NCBI GenBank assembly: GCA_021234155.1
Contig: JAJEKV010000404.1
Coordinates: 60,001-124,000, forward strand
DNA length: 64,000 nt
Origin: Isoetes taiwanensis
Lineage: Eukaryota > Streptophyta > Lycopodiopsida > Isoetales > Isoetaceae
Reading direction: 5' to 3'
The notes below the pieces were generated by a model that saw nothing but the letters and a program-made list of their open reading frames with translations, ran no database searches and was not told the DNA's origin. Below are positions 1-11,024 of the stretch, piece by piece (the first letter of the stretch is position 1; each line of letters starts with the position of its first letter). The position numbers and the translations under genes are program-made.

Positions 1-1450
1 TGCCATGTACCATGCAGAGAAATCCAAAATGAGCTTGCAAAATTCCCCCATGACGAAGAATACCTTGCCAAAAGCTCAATTATGTTTCAGAACATGAAAT
101 CAAACCAAACATCTGTCTATACTTTTTCACAATAGGCGACAACTCAAGCCGCTCTTCATCTATGGTAAAGCAGGCACAGGAAAGACATATGTCCTTAATG
201 CGTTCTCGCTATACATAAGAGGACTAAGACAAATTGTTTTACCATGCGCAACAACAGCACTAGCATCATTACTATATCCTGGTGGAAGAACCGCACATTC
301 GCTCTTTCAGATACCTATAGTAGAAAACAATATCAACCTACATTCTTTACTTGATCCACGCTCAACACGAGCATTGCTCATTAAAGAATCAAGAGCTATT
401 ATATGGGACGAATTCCCAATGACAAATAGGCGCTTATAGAGGCAGGTTGACATCTCGCCTTCGAGAAAGATCACGAACCACAGACCTACCTTTTGGAGGA
501 AAGATATTCATCGCAGCAGGAGACTTTAGACAACCTGCACCCATCGTAAAAAAGGCAGGGAAGACCGCAACAATAAATGCCTCCATAATATCCTCATCTT
601 TATGGGACCACTTCGATGTCCTCCAACTTAATGAACCAAAGAAGAAATGCAGCGGAATCTCGAGCTCATACGTTTTAGCCGATGCTATTGGTGAAGGCGA
701 GCTACTAGAAAACATTCCCGACATTATTCAAGACAACTATCACCATCCGGGGCGCCATTAACTTTCTCTACAACCAAGATATACTCAGCAAACCTCGAGC
801 ATGAAAAAAGAGCCTTCTTATCTCCGAAAAACATCACTGTCGACGCATTTAATAATTGCATCCTACAAATGCTTCCAGGGTATCCAAAGTTCTACTTCAG
901 TGTTGATCGACTCACAGAAAATGATCAAGTTATAGAAGATCACCCAATGGCAACAACGGACTTCCTCAACGGTTATAAACACCCAGCACTTCCTCAACAT
1001 GAACTTCAATTAAAGCCAAACACAATATGCCACTTGACAAAGACACTCGACAGAGATAGAGGATTAGTAAAAAATGCGAGAGTAATGGTATGTTCAACGC
1101 ATAATAGATTCGTCACTGTCAAGCTACTTACAGATGACCCACAACATCATGGAAACATTCACCCTATCTCCCGAGTCGATTTTTTCACTCAACCAGATGA
1201 TCGACCATGGACAATTCACAGACGACAGTTGCCATTACGTCCAGCATACTCAACGACATTCAATAGCTGTTTAGGGCTCACACTCGACAAAATAGTCTTG
1301 GATCTAATGAAAGTCTTTGGCGCGACGGACAATCAGTATCAAAGACTGAACCATGTCACGAAGAAAAGAGGGCGTACTAATCCTCCTAGGCGCCAACAAC
1401 CTTATAATGGACTACAACGAATGTCGCCTACAAAGAACTCTTGCCATAAA
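1..1450 (+). pseudogene. Helitron-type Pif1 helicase, copy A, frameshifted
   Basis: This is a decayed Pif1-family superfamily 1 helicase of the kind forming the C-terminal part of Helitron RepHel proteins, which unwind DNA during rolling-circle transposition. Visible in order: a Walker A motif GKAGTGKT at about 170-195, a PCATTALAS segment, a Walker B-like IIWDEFPM near 400-425, a GDFRQPAPIV motif near 520-550, and the C-terminal part at 869-1400, where TTFNSCLGLTLDK corresponds to the usual TINKSQGQTL motif. The frame shifts around 430-450 and again near 700-800, so no single reading frame covers it. The reading probably began before the window. Copy B (9413-10340) has an intact frame across the second break. 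No Rep domain is visible here. The Helitron assignment rests on the helicase and is likely, not proven; a non-Helitron Pif1 relic is the alternative. Confidence 0.8.
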
Positions 1451-1484
1451 AGCCCAAAAAAAAAAAAAAAACATTCCATCCACG

Positions 1485-1590
1485 CCGACGATGTAGGCGG
1501 AGCACCGACATCTCAGAATATCGATGCTCCCCCTACACCGTCGGCCCTGCACCATTGGTTATATCTGGGTTTGATTCCCAGGGGTGCAAC
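1485..1590 (+). other. Hairpin plus tRNA-like acceptor/T-arm, copy 1
   Basis: Two structures lie side by side just after the helicase relic. First, 1485-1506 and 1523-1544 form an inverted repeat of about 20 pairs with few mismatches and a loop of about 16 bases. Second, 1566-1582 has exactly T-arm geometry: stem CTGGG, seven-base loop TTTGATT, stem CCCAG, close to a Pol III B-box. TGCACC at 1548-1553 can pair with GGTGCA at 1584-1589, like a tRNA acceptor stem, but there is no D-arm or anticodon arm. A-rich DNA follows, as in a SINE tail. Copies lie at 9025-9122 and 10366-10469. A SINE 3' half or a transposon-end structure is possible. Confidence 0.5.
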
Positions 1591-2157
1591 AAAAACTTAA
1601 AAAAAAGGGCATGCCGCCCCCAAACTCCTATCTATATCCAGCTGTCACAACGAAAAAAACACTGCCCTGGCTTCAACTTCCAGAGGTCCAATAAAAATTT
1701 GAAAAAAAAAAGACAATGCCCTCAAAGTCATATCTATACCCAACTCCCACTATAAAATGGCACTGGCTTGGCCATGACGCTAAATTCTTGTATATGGTAT
1801 GATTATTTGATAACACAATGAAATCATTTTTAGAATTGGCATTTGTTCGTCATAGTTATTGAGTAATAAACTTGTGCAATAATATCTTTATCCTAAGATT
1901 GTCGTTCATTGTGTTCGTTATTATTCCATCAAATACACATAAGATTATTGTTTATAAATTTTATTCTTTCTTTTATAAAGCATTTGCCGAATTCTCAATA
2001 TTTATGAGAGATACATTGATGCTATAATGATATTGAGTAGAGCAACATGCGCAGGTAATAAACAGTTGAATGCAAGAGCGTCAATTACTACTTTATGACC
2101 TACAATTGCATAATTTAGCTTAAGAAAAATAGACATAGACACGTGGATAGGATTAAA

Positions 2158-3300
2158 AGGATTTTCATTGACCACACCCACTAATTCATTAACTACAACT
2201 TCAACTGGTGGTGTTGGTGCTTCTAATAGTGGTAATGCTTTTGAGATTTTTGAGGATATTAAGTTTATCACTAGGGCAGATCATGAGAGATATGTTGTGG
2301 GGACTCTGCTTTTTAAAGTCCATCAAAAGACCCTAACTGAAATTAATAGAGTACGTGAAAAAGTTTAAAATGCAGAACCTGTAACAGTGTGGAAAGCGTT
2401 TGTTGATATCAAAACACAAATATTATAAGGAATTGGAAACATAAAACATATGGCAATTGACGAAGTACGGAATTCCATTCCCGAATAGAATATAAAAGTT
2501 GGGCATTATGAGTCGCTTCACTTTCGATTGGCCTTCACTACTCTTTTGCAATGGCTCGGTTACATACTTTTGGTCTTATTTAACTGGAGGATTGGGAGAA
2601 TTTTGGAGGACTGTTTCTTCCATATAATACCCAAGAGAGTGAGTACAATAAGAAAATGCAAAAAAGTATGGCGCTCACCAAATTGCAAATCCTACACTAG
2701 GAGAGTTAAGGAAATAGCTTGAAGAAGCAAAAGTGCAATATCCAGTTAAATGTGACTTTAAAAATGGAAAAAAATATATAGTTGAAAAATTGTATAAACA
2801 TGATATAGTTTACCCGTGGGATACATGGAATGCATTTGATGGTGTTCGCCTGGAGCTAACATATTTTTTCATAGAGTATTTGTTGCGGATATTTATCAGA
2901 GAGAAAATAAAGATATGACTCTAAGCACAGTAGATGAGATTGTTGAAAAGAGAAAAGAAAGTTTAATATTATTAATGGTAATTTGCGATCAGACAATTGA
3001 TGCAATGTACAAGGCAATTTTACAGGAAATATTGACAGAGAATTGCTTATGCACACAATATGCGCCTTCTTAGTAAGCGCAAATATGAAGATATTGCGTC
3101 TTATATAATTGTATGGTTTTTTTTTTCCATAAGGTCATTTGTTTTTCAAAGGACAGATGATTACCTCCAAACTCAAATATTATGGGTAATTTCATCGAAT
3201 TTCATGAAAGATTTGGAGCTTCTTACGAGATTATGGACAAACTTGTTGTTGGCAAATTTCTGAAACTAATTTTATTTTTCTTTAAGCCTGAAGAGTTATG
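2158..3300 (+). other. Unrecognised degraded coding-like segment, copy A
   Basis: Several short plus-strand readings look more protein-like than random: 2168-2368 (starting MTTPTNSLTTTS), 2528-2722 and 2733-2918 (containing VEKLYKHDIVYPWDTWNAF), and a further piece near 2900-3040. They lie in different frames and are split by stops. I recognise no family. The same pieces recur at 11035-12135 with similar breaks. They sit directly downstream of the helicase relic, so a host gene fragment captured by a Helitron is one idea, but no exon junctions prove it. Confidence 0.3.
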
Positions 3301-4165
3301 GGCATAGGTACAATTCCTTTGTTTTTGTTTATTTATTTGTTACTTTCATTTTATATGCTATATATTGTTGCGCCTCTTTTTCCTATTTAAAGATTGCGGA
3401 TATTTATGTGAACATTGCAAGAGGGGATTCAGAGAACGTCTTTCCGAAGGCCATCTATTGTGACGGGCGCTCTTACATGGATGAGGTCGACTTTTTTTTT
3501 TCCATGTATCAAATCATATCATTACAGCAAAGCAATTAGCTAACTTGCATAATGTTTGTTAATTTCGTCTCAACTTCCAATATACTTTGAAAAGACGCTT
3601 TTTTTACATTTTTGTTATTATGGCATTACATGTGATGTTTGTTTTATGTTGGTTATTTGGATGCCACAATATTCCATACTTTAGTAAATGCAGTTTTTAC
3701 TTGTTCATATATTGTACATAACTGACATGGCCATAAGTAAGCAAATTGAAACATTCAATTAGTGTATAGTGTAAAAATATTATTTTGACATGGCATTTTT
3801 GGCACTTTGATATGGACATATATATGATGGAAAAGCGTTATTTTCGTGATCTTTTAAGAAAATCTACCGAAATCGGGTTTTAGTTGAGGTATAGTTAGAT
3901 AAGAATACGTTTCTTTTGTTTGATTTGTGACCTTTGCTTTTTTTTTCTTAAATCGTAAAATATACTATTTATAATTCATAAATTCAATTATGTAAATGAT
4001 AAATAATTTTTACTAACTATACTTCATAAAGTCAGTTGAAAATTTCACGTCTATGAAATATATTATTTGTTAAATATTTAAAAGTTATTGGTTGTCAAAC
4101 TTTTAAGAGAATCTGTAAAGCTTATTTTCTTATATATTGTTTTTCTACTGAAAAAATTCAATGCT
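3300..4165. other. AT-rich intergenic DNA
   Basis: No convincing gene is seen. The stretch is very AT-rich with T-runs (for example 3492-3501) and is repeated at 12140-13030. It belongs to the large direct repeat. Confidence 0.6.
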
Positions 4166-4179
4166 TTTTGAGTGCATAA

Positions 4180-5475
4180 TGGTAACAGTGCAAGGGCCAA
4201 AAGGTACATGATCAAGCCGGTTAGCATGATACACTGTTAGCATGATAAGTGTAACAGTGCAAGGGCCAAAAGGTACATTGGGCTTCTCGGTTTATCACCA
4301 ATCGCCTAATGTATACCTTTTGCCCAAAAGATCAAAAGAGCATAGGAAGGAAAAAAAGCACAGTTTGAACTAATGGGAGAGAGCTAACTCAACCTAGTTA
4401 CAGTAATAACCATGAGCAAAATGTAAATAATCCTTATAAGGACCACTATTTAGATAAAATATCTGTATTTAGGGGTATCAAAAACCCAAAATGATAGTCA
4501 TGAAAATCAAAGCACTTATAATGAAGATAAGTGCAATGTGTATCGAGAAAAAAAAACCCTTCCAAAACTAAGTAAGCGACTTCACATACATTTATTTTTA
4601 TCAAGAAAAATCACATCATACCTTGTTTGCTCGATTTAAGGCATAAGCTCATCATTTTAAGAATGAAACGGGTCCTTATGCAATCTTCCAGAAAAATATC
4701 TTGTGTGCATGCAAACCGCCTTTCGTGTAAGAAGAGCACATCTATGCAGGTGTTTACAGTAGTCTTTGGACCGTCCTTAAAGAAGCAACTCCAACTCGAC
4801 TTATTTAGGTATGGGAAATACTAGTCAAGACAGAATTTTACGAGCAAAGAAGGTCTCATAGAAAATCATAGAGGCGAGCCCGGCCAAAACCGAATGGGAT
4901 ATCCAGGCGCCCACCCATAATAGAGTTCGAGCAAGGTTAGGTATTTTTGTAGGGACACAATTTCTATGTAAAGACGGTCACCGAAAATCATAGGGCATAG
5001 CCCAAAGAATACATGCCGGATATCAAGGCTCCCACCCATCATAAATTTCGGGACAAGTTAGGCATTTTGGGAGGAGAAGAATATTACCAGAGGAAAAACA
5101 ATTTTAGAGGAAAATGGTGAAGGTAAAATCTTACCTTAATGCGGTGCCAAGAAGGTCTTCTTAGAGCCCAAACACATCTATCTTTGAGGTCACCCGATAT
5201 TAAGCAAATCTATGCTGAGGTCACCGGATATTAAGCACCCTCCCATTATAAATATCAAGATAGATGATTTCCTTATATATGACATGGCACCAATTTGATC
5301 CGAAGCTGGAACAGTTAAACCTGAGTTAACTTGATACATGAGCTGACTGGATACTGTGAGTACAATAGCATCCAATGGCCCTTCTACCTATGTGGATAAC
5401 ATTTACCCCAATAGAATAAATTTTGGGGTTACCCATGCCCCAAGTATAACCAATGCTAACAAGCAGCATGCATAC
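4180..5475 (+). repeat. Second direct repeat, copy A
   Basis: About 1.3 kb that reappears at 7755-8985 in the same orientation. A small internal duplication near 4190-4275 repeats the piece GTGCAAGGGCCAAAAGGTAC in copy A only. No convincing protein is encoded. Differences from the other copy fall in clusters, for example at 4825-4905, with perfect identity between. The copy ends after GCATGCATAC and an A-run at about 5467-5480, where the other copy runs into a longer A-tract and then helicase-end sequence. Confidence 0.85.
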
Positions 5476-5479
5476 AAAA

Positions 5480-7754
5480 AAAATCCTACCTCCTACCGTA
5501 AGGAGAGGCAAATATACTTCCTGCAACACAGTTTTCATAGGGGAGGCAGACCCCTACAAAAGCAGGAATCATGCCTCACCTTATGAGAACTGTTTGCCAA
5601 TACTTGAAAAAATAGAAATGCGAAAGAAATGATTAAATACCTTAAGAAGCTCTCATTTCTTTCATGTACGAGAACCATGGAGACTCATTCGATGTTTGGG
5701 ATGTTAATCTCCCTACCGTGCTTAAGCACACTCCTTTGAGTTCCCATCCTGCAAACTTGCAAACTCCCACTGGAGTCAAACAACTATCATATTGTCATAT
5801 GGATTATAGACCTCATAAGAGATATATAATGTGTAAGCTGTGTGGCAAAGCCCAGTAGCATTTTTGGCCAAGTGGCAGTGTTGGACAACAGTCCATGTAT
5901 GTATGTAACGCCAAATGGCACATCGTGCCAAATGGACAGTAGCTGCCAAATTAAGCTGTCAACACAGTTTTCATAGTTTTCATAGGGCTGACAGATCCCT
6001 TAAGAGACTCTGATTTCTTTCCTGTAATAGAAGTTTAGAACGAAAGTAATTTTATCCCACATTGAGAAGTAGTTATTGAGATCTTGCATAAGCTCCATGA
6101 ATCCAACAGAATTCCAGCAAATACCCTATCATCAGACGACCACGTGAACTTAAGCCCAAAGACTATGTAGGAAACACGTTGATTCAAAGCCCATCCATAT
6201 TTTAAATATCAAGCCAAGAGGCAGTGTTGGACAAAGGTCCATCTATGTATGTTAGGCTATATGCACCCTGTGCCAAATGGCAAGACAAATGGCACACTGC
6301 CAGATATCCAGCTGCGTGATATTGGACATCAGTCCATTCATATGTAATCAGATCAACTTGATCTGGCACCCTGTGCCGAATGGCAAGGTCAAGTGGCACA
6401 CTGCCAAATATCAAACTAAGCAGCAGTATTGGACATCAGTCCATGTATATGTATCAGATCCAAAGGCCTGTGCCTAATGGCAGGACAAAGGTCACACTGC
6501 CAAATGGCAAACAAGGTCTATACAGCATTTTTTAGGATACTCTATGTTGTGTTGGTGATAAGCCCAACTCACAAGTCTGAGGATTCCAAGCGGAAGTTCC
6601 ATTTGGATTGACCTCCTCTTGATTATCAAAATCATCCCGCATTTATGCAACCATAGATAAGAGGATGAAATTTTAAAGCAAAAGCGAAGAGATCGAGAAT
6701 ATCTCACAAATAATTACTTCAAATACCTGTAAACCTCTACCAAGAAAGTTTGGCAGCACTGGTAAGACCAATGCACAGAAGTGTCATAAAAAAAACCGGC
6801 TTGAACTAGTTAATCCTAGCACAAACATCAGCATTGGTCAATCCATTTTTGTCTTATCCGGCCATACAAGAACAAAGAAGTCCAAGATGGTACCATTCTT
6901 CCAAGGTATCTGATTCTGAGATATTTAAATCCAAGACCAGCCTAAGCCCATTAGACTATACTGGTGCCCAAAGGTCCAAATAAAATAGGCTATTGTGCTT
7001 AATTCCTAATGTACACAATAACAATTAGAGCCATACGGGTATAACCCTTGTCAACAGAATATAGATAATACACCCTATACTCTGAACCATACATTTTATT
7101 CACACTATATCGTTTTTGCACACATATGCAGCAGGGAACATACATGATATTTCAAATGGAGTTAGGAGAAGATCTTCAGACAAATGAGCATTTGGAACTC
7201 CAAATATTTTTCTTGTGCATTTAATTCAGAATATAACTTAGAGACTTAAAAGTATTTTAATACAAAGGAGTAGCATCTAATAGCGAAGCCTCCAGCTCTA
7301 TACATCTCAAAGATAAGACTAACAACTCTTTGGGCTATAACTGCTACAAGTTCCCTTTGAAAAATTCCAATGTGCCGAGCAAACGGCCCGACTGTTATAG
7401 CATAACAAACAAGATGCGACCAAGAATTGACTTCCAAAAAGGTTATAATTTATGTGAGAACTTAGAACATATTTCCTAAAAAATACCGGCTAAGCGTCCA
7501 CTTGTAGTTGTATAGAAGTTAAAATAAGCAACAAAGTACCTTTGCAACATATCAAAATGTAAATACAAGGCTTGTGAATAGGCTTGGTTTCCCAAGCGTG
7601 ACATGCAAATCCATGTACTTGTAGGTAAATTAATATCTTCAAGTCATTCGGATCAAATCATCTTCTATAAATGCGAACTTTCCGGCTCATCACGAAACCC
7701 TTTTGAACAAAAGGGATATATTAGGAAGAGAAGCCCACACTGCGACCAAACAAT
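5480..7754. other. Intergenic DNA between the paired repeats
   Basis: No convincing gene. It includes a local duplication sharing AACACAGTTTTCATAG at about 5527 and 5962 with related flanks, and the roughly 100-bp repeat listed separately at 5865-6515. From 6520 to 7754 I see no recognisable feature. Confidence 0.5.
5865..6515 (+). repeat. Degenerate repeat of about 100 bp
   Basis: The anchor TTGGACATCAGTCCAT or a close variant begins at 5881, 6227, 6322 and 6429. Each is followed by a TATGTAT-like piece and then by GTGCCAAATGGCA- and CACTGCCAAAT-like pieces. The last three units are in tandem at spacings of 95 and 107 bases; the first is set apart by about 250 bases. The anchor is itself a small imperfect palindrome (GGAC...GTCC). 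No protein is encoded. Confidence 0.7.
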
Positions 7755-8990
7755 ACAACATTAGCATGATAATGGTAGCGAGTGCAAGAAACAAAAGGTA
7801 CATTGGGCTTCTCGGTTTATCACCGATCGCCCTAATGTATACCTTTTGCCCAAAAGATCAAAAGAGCATAGGACGGAAAAAAAAAGCAGTTTGAACTAAT
7901 GGGAGAGAGCTAACTCAACCTAGTTCTGATAATAACCATGAGCAAAATGTAAATAATCCTTATAAGGACCACTATTTAGATAAAATATCGTATTTAGGGG
8001 TATCAAAAACCCAAAATGACAGTCATGAAAATCAAAGCACTTATAATGAAGATAAGTGCAATGTGTATCGAGGAAAAAAACCCTTCCAAAACTAAGTAAG
8101 CGACTTCACATCCGTTATTTTTATCAAGAAAAATCAACATGGTACCTTGTTTGCTTCAGATTTAAGGCATACGCTCATCATTTTAAGAATGGCTGGGTCC
8201 TTATGCAATCTTCTAGAAAAATATCTTGTGTGCATGCAAGCGCCTTCTTTGTGTAAGAAGAGCACATCTATGCCGTGTTTACTTGAGTCTTTGGACCGTC
8301 CTTAAAGAAGCAACTCCAACTCGGCTTATTTATTTATGGGAAATACTAGTCAAGGCAATTCCCGAGCAAAGAAGGTCGCAGCTAGAAAATCATAGGGCGA
8401 GCCAACAAAACCAATAGGATATCCAGCCCACCCATAATAGAGTTCGAGATAGGTTAGGTATTTTTGTAGGGACACAATTTCTATGTAAAGGCGATCGAAA
8501 ATCATAGGGCATAGCCCAAACAATACATACCGGATATCAAGGCTCCCACCCATCATAAATTTCGGGACAAGTTAGGCATTTTTAGGAGGAGAAGAATATT
8601 ACAGGAAAAACAATTTTAGAGGGAAAATGGTGAAGGTAAAATCTTACCTTAATGCGGTGCGCAAGAAGGTCTTCTTAGGTGAGCCGAGCACATCTATCTT
8701 TGAGGTCACCCGATATTAAAAGCAAATCTATCTTTGAGGTCACGGATATTAAGCACCCTCCCATTATAAATATCAAGAGATGATTTCCTTATATATGACA
8801 TGGCACCAATTTGATCCGAAATTTGGAGCAGTTAAACACGAGTTAACTTGATACATGAAATTTGGATCTTGTGAGTACAATAGCATCCAATGGCCCTTCT
8901 ACCTATGTGGATAACATTTACCCCAATAGAATAAATTTTGGGGTTACCCATGCCCCAAGTATAACCAATGCTAACAAAAGCATGCATACA
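7755..8990 (+). repeat. Second direct repeat, copy B
   Basis: Matches 4180-5475 in order and orientation. At about 8985-9000 it runs through an A-tract of about 20 bases straight into sequence matching 1470 onward (helicase 3' end). The A-tract is therefore a junction between two repeat families, consistent with recombination or template switching at poly(A). Confidence 0.85.
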
Positions 8991-8999
8991 AAAAAAAAA

Positions 9000-9412
9000 A
9001 AAAAAAAAAACATTCCATCCACCTTGACGATGTAATGAGCAATCGACATCTCGAATATCGATGCTCCCCTACACTGTCGGGCCTGCACCATTGGTTATAT
9101 CCGGGTTTGATTCGGGGTGCAACAAAAACTTAAAAAAGGGCATGCCGGCCCCAAACTCCTATCTATATCCAGCTGTCACAACGAAAAAAACACTGCCCTG
9201 GCTTCAACTTCCAGAGGTCCAATAAAAATTTGAAAAAAAAAAGACAATGCCCTCAAAGTCATATCTATACCCAACTCCCACTATAAAAATGGCACTGGCT
9301 CCGCCAGCGCTAAATTCTTGTATATGGTATGATTATTTGATAACACAATGAAATCATTTTTAGAATTGGCATTTGTTCGTCATAGTTATTGAGTAATAAA
9401 CTTGTGCAATAA
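9000..9412 (+). repeat. Partial third copy of the helicase 3' flank
   Basis: This stretch matches about 1470-1876 and 10350-10760. It contains hairpin/T-arm copy 2 (9025-9122) and the A-rich downstream piece. At 9412 it changes abruptly from sequence matching 1876 to sequence matching 546, with only a short shared ATC at the joint. This makes the locus a nested tandem arrangement, not a simple two-copy duplication. Confidence 0.82.
9025..9122 (+). other. Hairpin plus tRNA-like T-arm, copy 2
   Basis: Same element as at 1485-1590. The 5' hairpin arm is more decayed. The T-loop TTTGATT is unchanged, but the flanking stem reads CCGGG on one side and a shortened CGGGG on the other, as if bases of a CCCGG stem were lost. 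Confidence 0.45.
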
Positions 9413-10478
9413 TATCGTAAAAAAGGCAGGGAAGACCGCAACAATAAATGCCTCCATAATATCCTCATCTTTATGGGACCACTTCGATGTCCTCCAACTT
9501 AATGAACCAGTAAGAAATGCAGCAGATACTGAGCTCATACGTTTCGTCGATGCTATTGGTGAAGGCGAGCTACTAGAAAACATTCCACTGACATTATTCA
9601 AGACAACTATCACCATCCAGGACGCCATTAACTTTCTCTACAACCAAGATATACTCAGCAAACCTGAGCTTTGCGAAAAAAGAGCCTTCTTATCTCCGAA
9701 AAACATCACTGTCGACGCATTTAATAATTGCATCCTACAAATGCTTCCAGGGTATCCAAAGTTCTACTTCAGTGTTGATCGACTCACAGAAAATGATCAA
9801 GTTATAGAAGATCACCCAATGGCAACAACGGACTTCCTCAACGGTTATAAACACCCAGCACTTCCTCAACATGAACTTCAATTAAAGCCAAACACAATAT
9901 GCCACTTGACAAAGACACTAATGAGAGATAGAGGATTAGTAAAAATCACGAGAGTAATGGTATGTTCAACGCATAATAGATTCGTCCTTTGTCAAGCTAC
10001 TACGGATGACCCACAACATCATGGAAACATTCACCCTATCTCCGTCGATTTTTTTCACTCAACGGATGATCGACCATGGACAATTCCGCGGGACGGCGGT
10101 TGCCATTCGTCAGCATACTCAGCGACATTCAGCCATTTGTTTAGGGCTCACACTCGACAAAATAGTCTTGGATCTCTAACCGGAAGTCTTTGCGCCTACG
10201 GACAATTTGTATGCGGCAAAGAACCGTGTCTGAAGAAAAGAGGGCGTACTAATCCTCCTAAGCGCCAACAACCTTACCACAGGACTACAGCGAATGTAGA
10301 TCTACAAAGAACTCTTGCCATAAAGCGGTCGTACCCAAAAAAAAAAAAAAACATTCCATCCACGCAAGACGATGTAGGCGGAACCCGCACATCTCGGAAT
10401 ATCGATGCTCCCCCCCTACCGTCGACCTACCACCGTGGTTATATCACGGGTTTGATTCGGGGGTGCAACAAAACTTAA
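9402..10478 (+). pseudogene. Helitron-type Pif1 helicase, copy B, 5'-truncated
   Basis: An open frame of 358 codons, the longest in the window, encodes the C-terminal half of a Pif1/Helitron helicase. It begins inside the domain: real homology starts at about 9415, just after the position of the GDFRQ motif in copy A, so Walker A and Walker B are absent and the product could not be an active helicase. The readable part includes LQLNEPVRNAADTELIRFVD, HELQLKPNTICHL and, near the end, a degraded form of the TINKSQGQTL block. The first codons come from the flanking repeat, so the apparent ATG is accidental. Homology ends near 10340; the final codons read through an A-run and the hairpin. It is more intact than copy A in the region both share. 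Confidence 0.82.
10366..10469 (+). other. Hairpin plus tRNA-like T-arm, copy 3
   Basis: Same element as at 1485-1590. The hairpin arms are partly preserved and the T-loop TTTGATT is unchanged; the stem is again uneven (CGGG before the loop, CGGGGG after). The acceptor-like pairing is weaker here because the upstream strand reads CTACCACC. Confidence 0.45.
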
Positions 10479-11024
10479 AAAAGGCATGCAGCCCCCAAAC
10501 TCCTATCTATATCCGGTGTCTAGCAGAAAAAACACACTGCCACGGCTTCAACTTCGAGGTCCAATAAAAATTTGAAAAAAAAAAGACAATGCCCTCAAAG
10601 TCATATCTATACCCAACTCCCACTATAAAAATGGCAGCTCCATGCCCTAAATTCTTGTATATGGTATGATTATTTGATAACACAATGAAATCATTTTTAG
10701 AATTGGCATTTGTTCGTCATAGTTATTGAGTAATAAACTTGTGCAATAATATCTTTATCCTAAGATTGTCGTTCATTGTGTTCGTTATTATTCCATCAAA
10801 TACACATAAGATTATTGTTTATAAATTTTATTCTTTCTTTTATAAAGCATTTGCCGAATTCTCAATATTTATGAGAGATACATTGATGCTATAATGATAT
10901 TGAGTAGAGCAACATGCGCAGGTAATAAACAGTTGAATGCAAGAGCGTCAATTACTACTTTATGACCTACAATTGCATAATTTAGCTTAAGAAAAATAGA
11001 CATAGACACGTGGATAGGATTAAA

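Larger units (their letters stand above)
541..4165 (+). repeat. Large direct repeat, copy A
   Basis: Positions about 546-4165 match 9413-13035 in the same orientation almost base for base: helicase C-terminal half, hairpin/T-arm, an A-rich stretch and 2.4 kb of AT-rich DNA. Divergence is not spread evenly; long identical stretches are broken by small clusters of substitutions and indels, mostly at GC-rich positions. The match ends after the TTCAATGCTTT sequence at about 4157 and 13027. Positions 1591-1760 also contain an internal degenerate repeat in which an A-run, a GGCATGCC-like piece and a TATCTATATCC-like piece recur. Confidence 0.88.

Noticed and set aside
1506-1560. Helitron 3' terminus (hairpin plus CTRR)
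   Set aside because: The hairpin is strong, but no CTRR end follows within the usual 10-15 bases, so the terminus was not called.
1548-1590. Complete tRNA gene
   Set aside because: A T-arm and acceptor-like pairing exist but there is no D-arm, anticodon arm or A-box.
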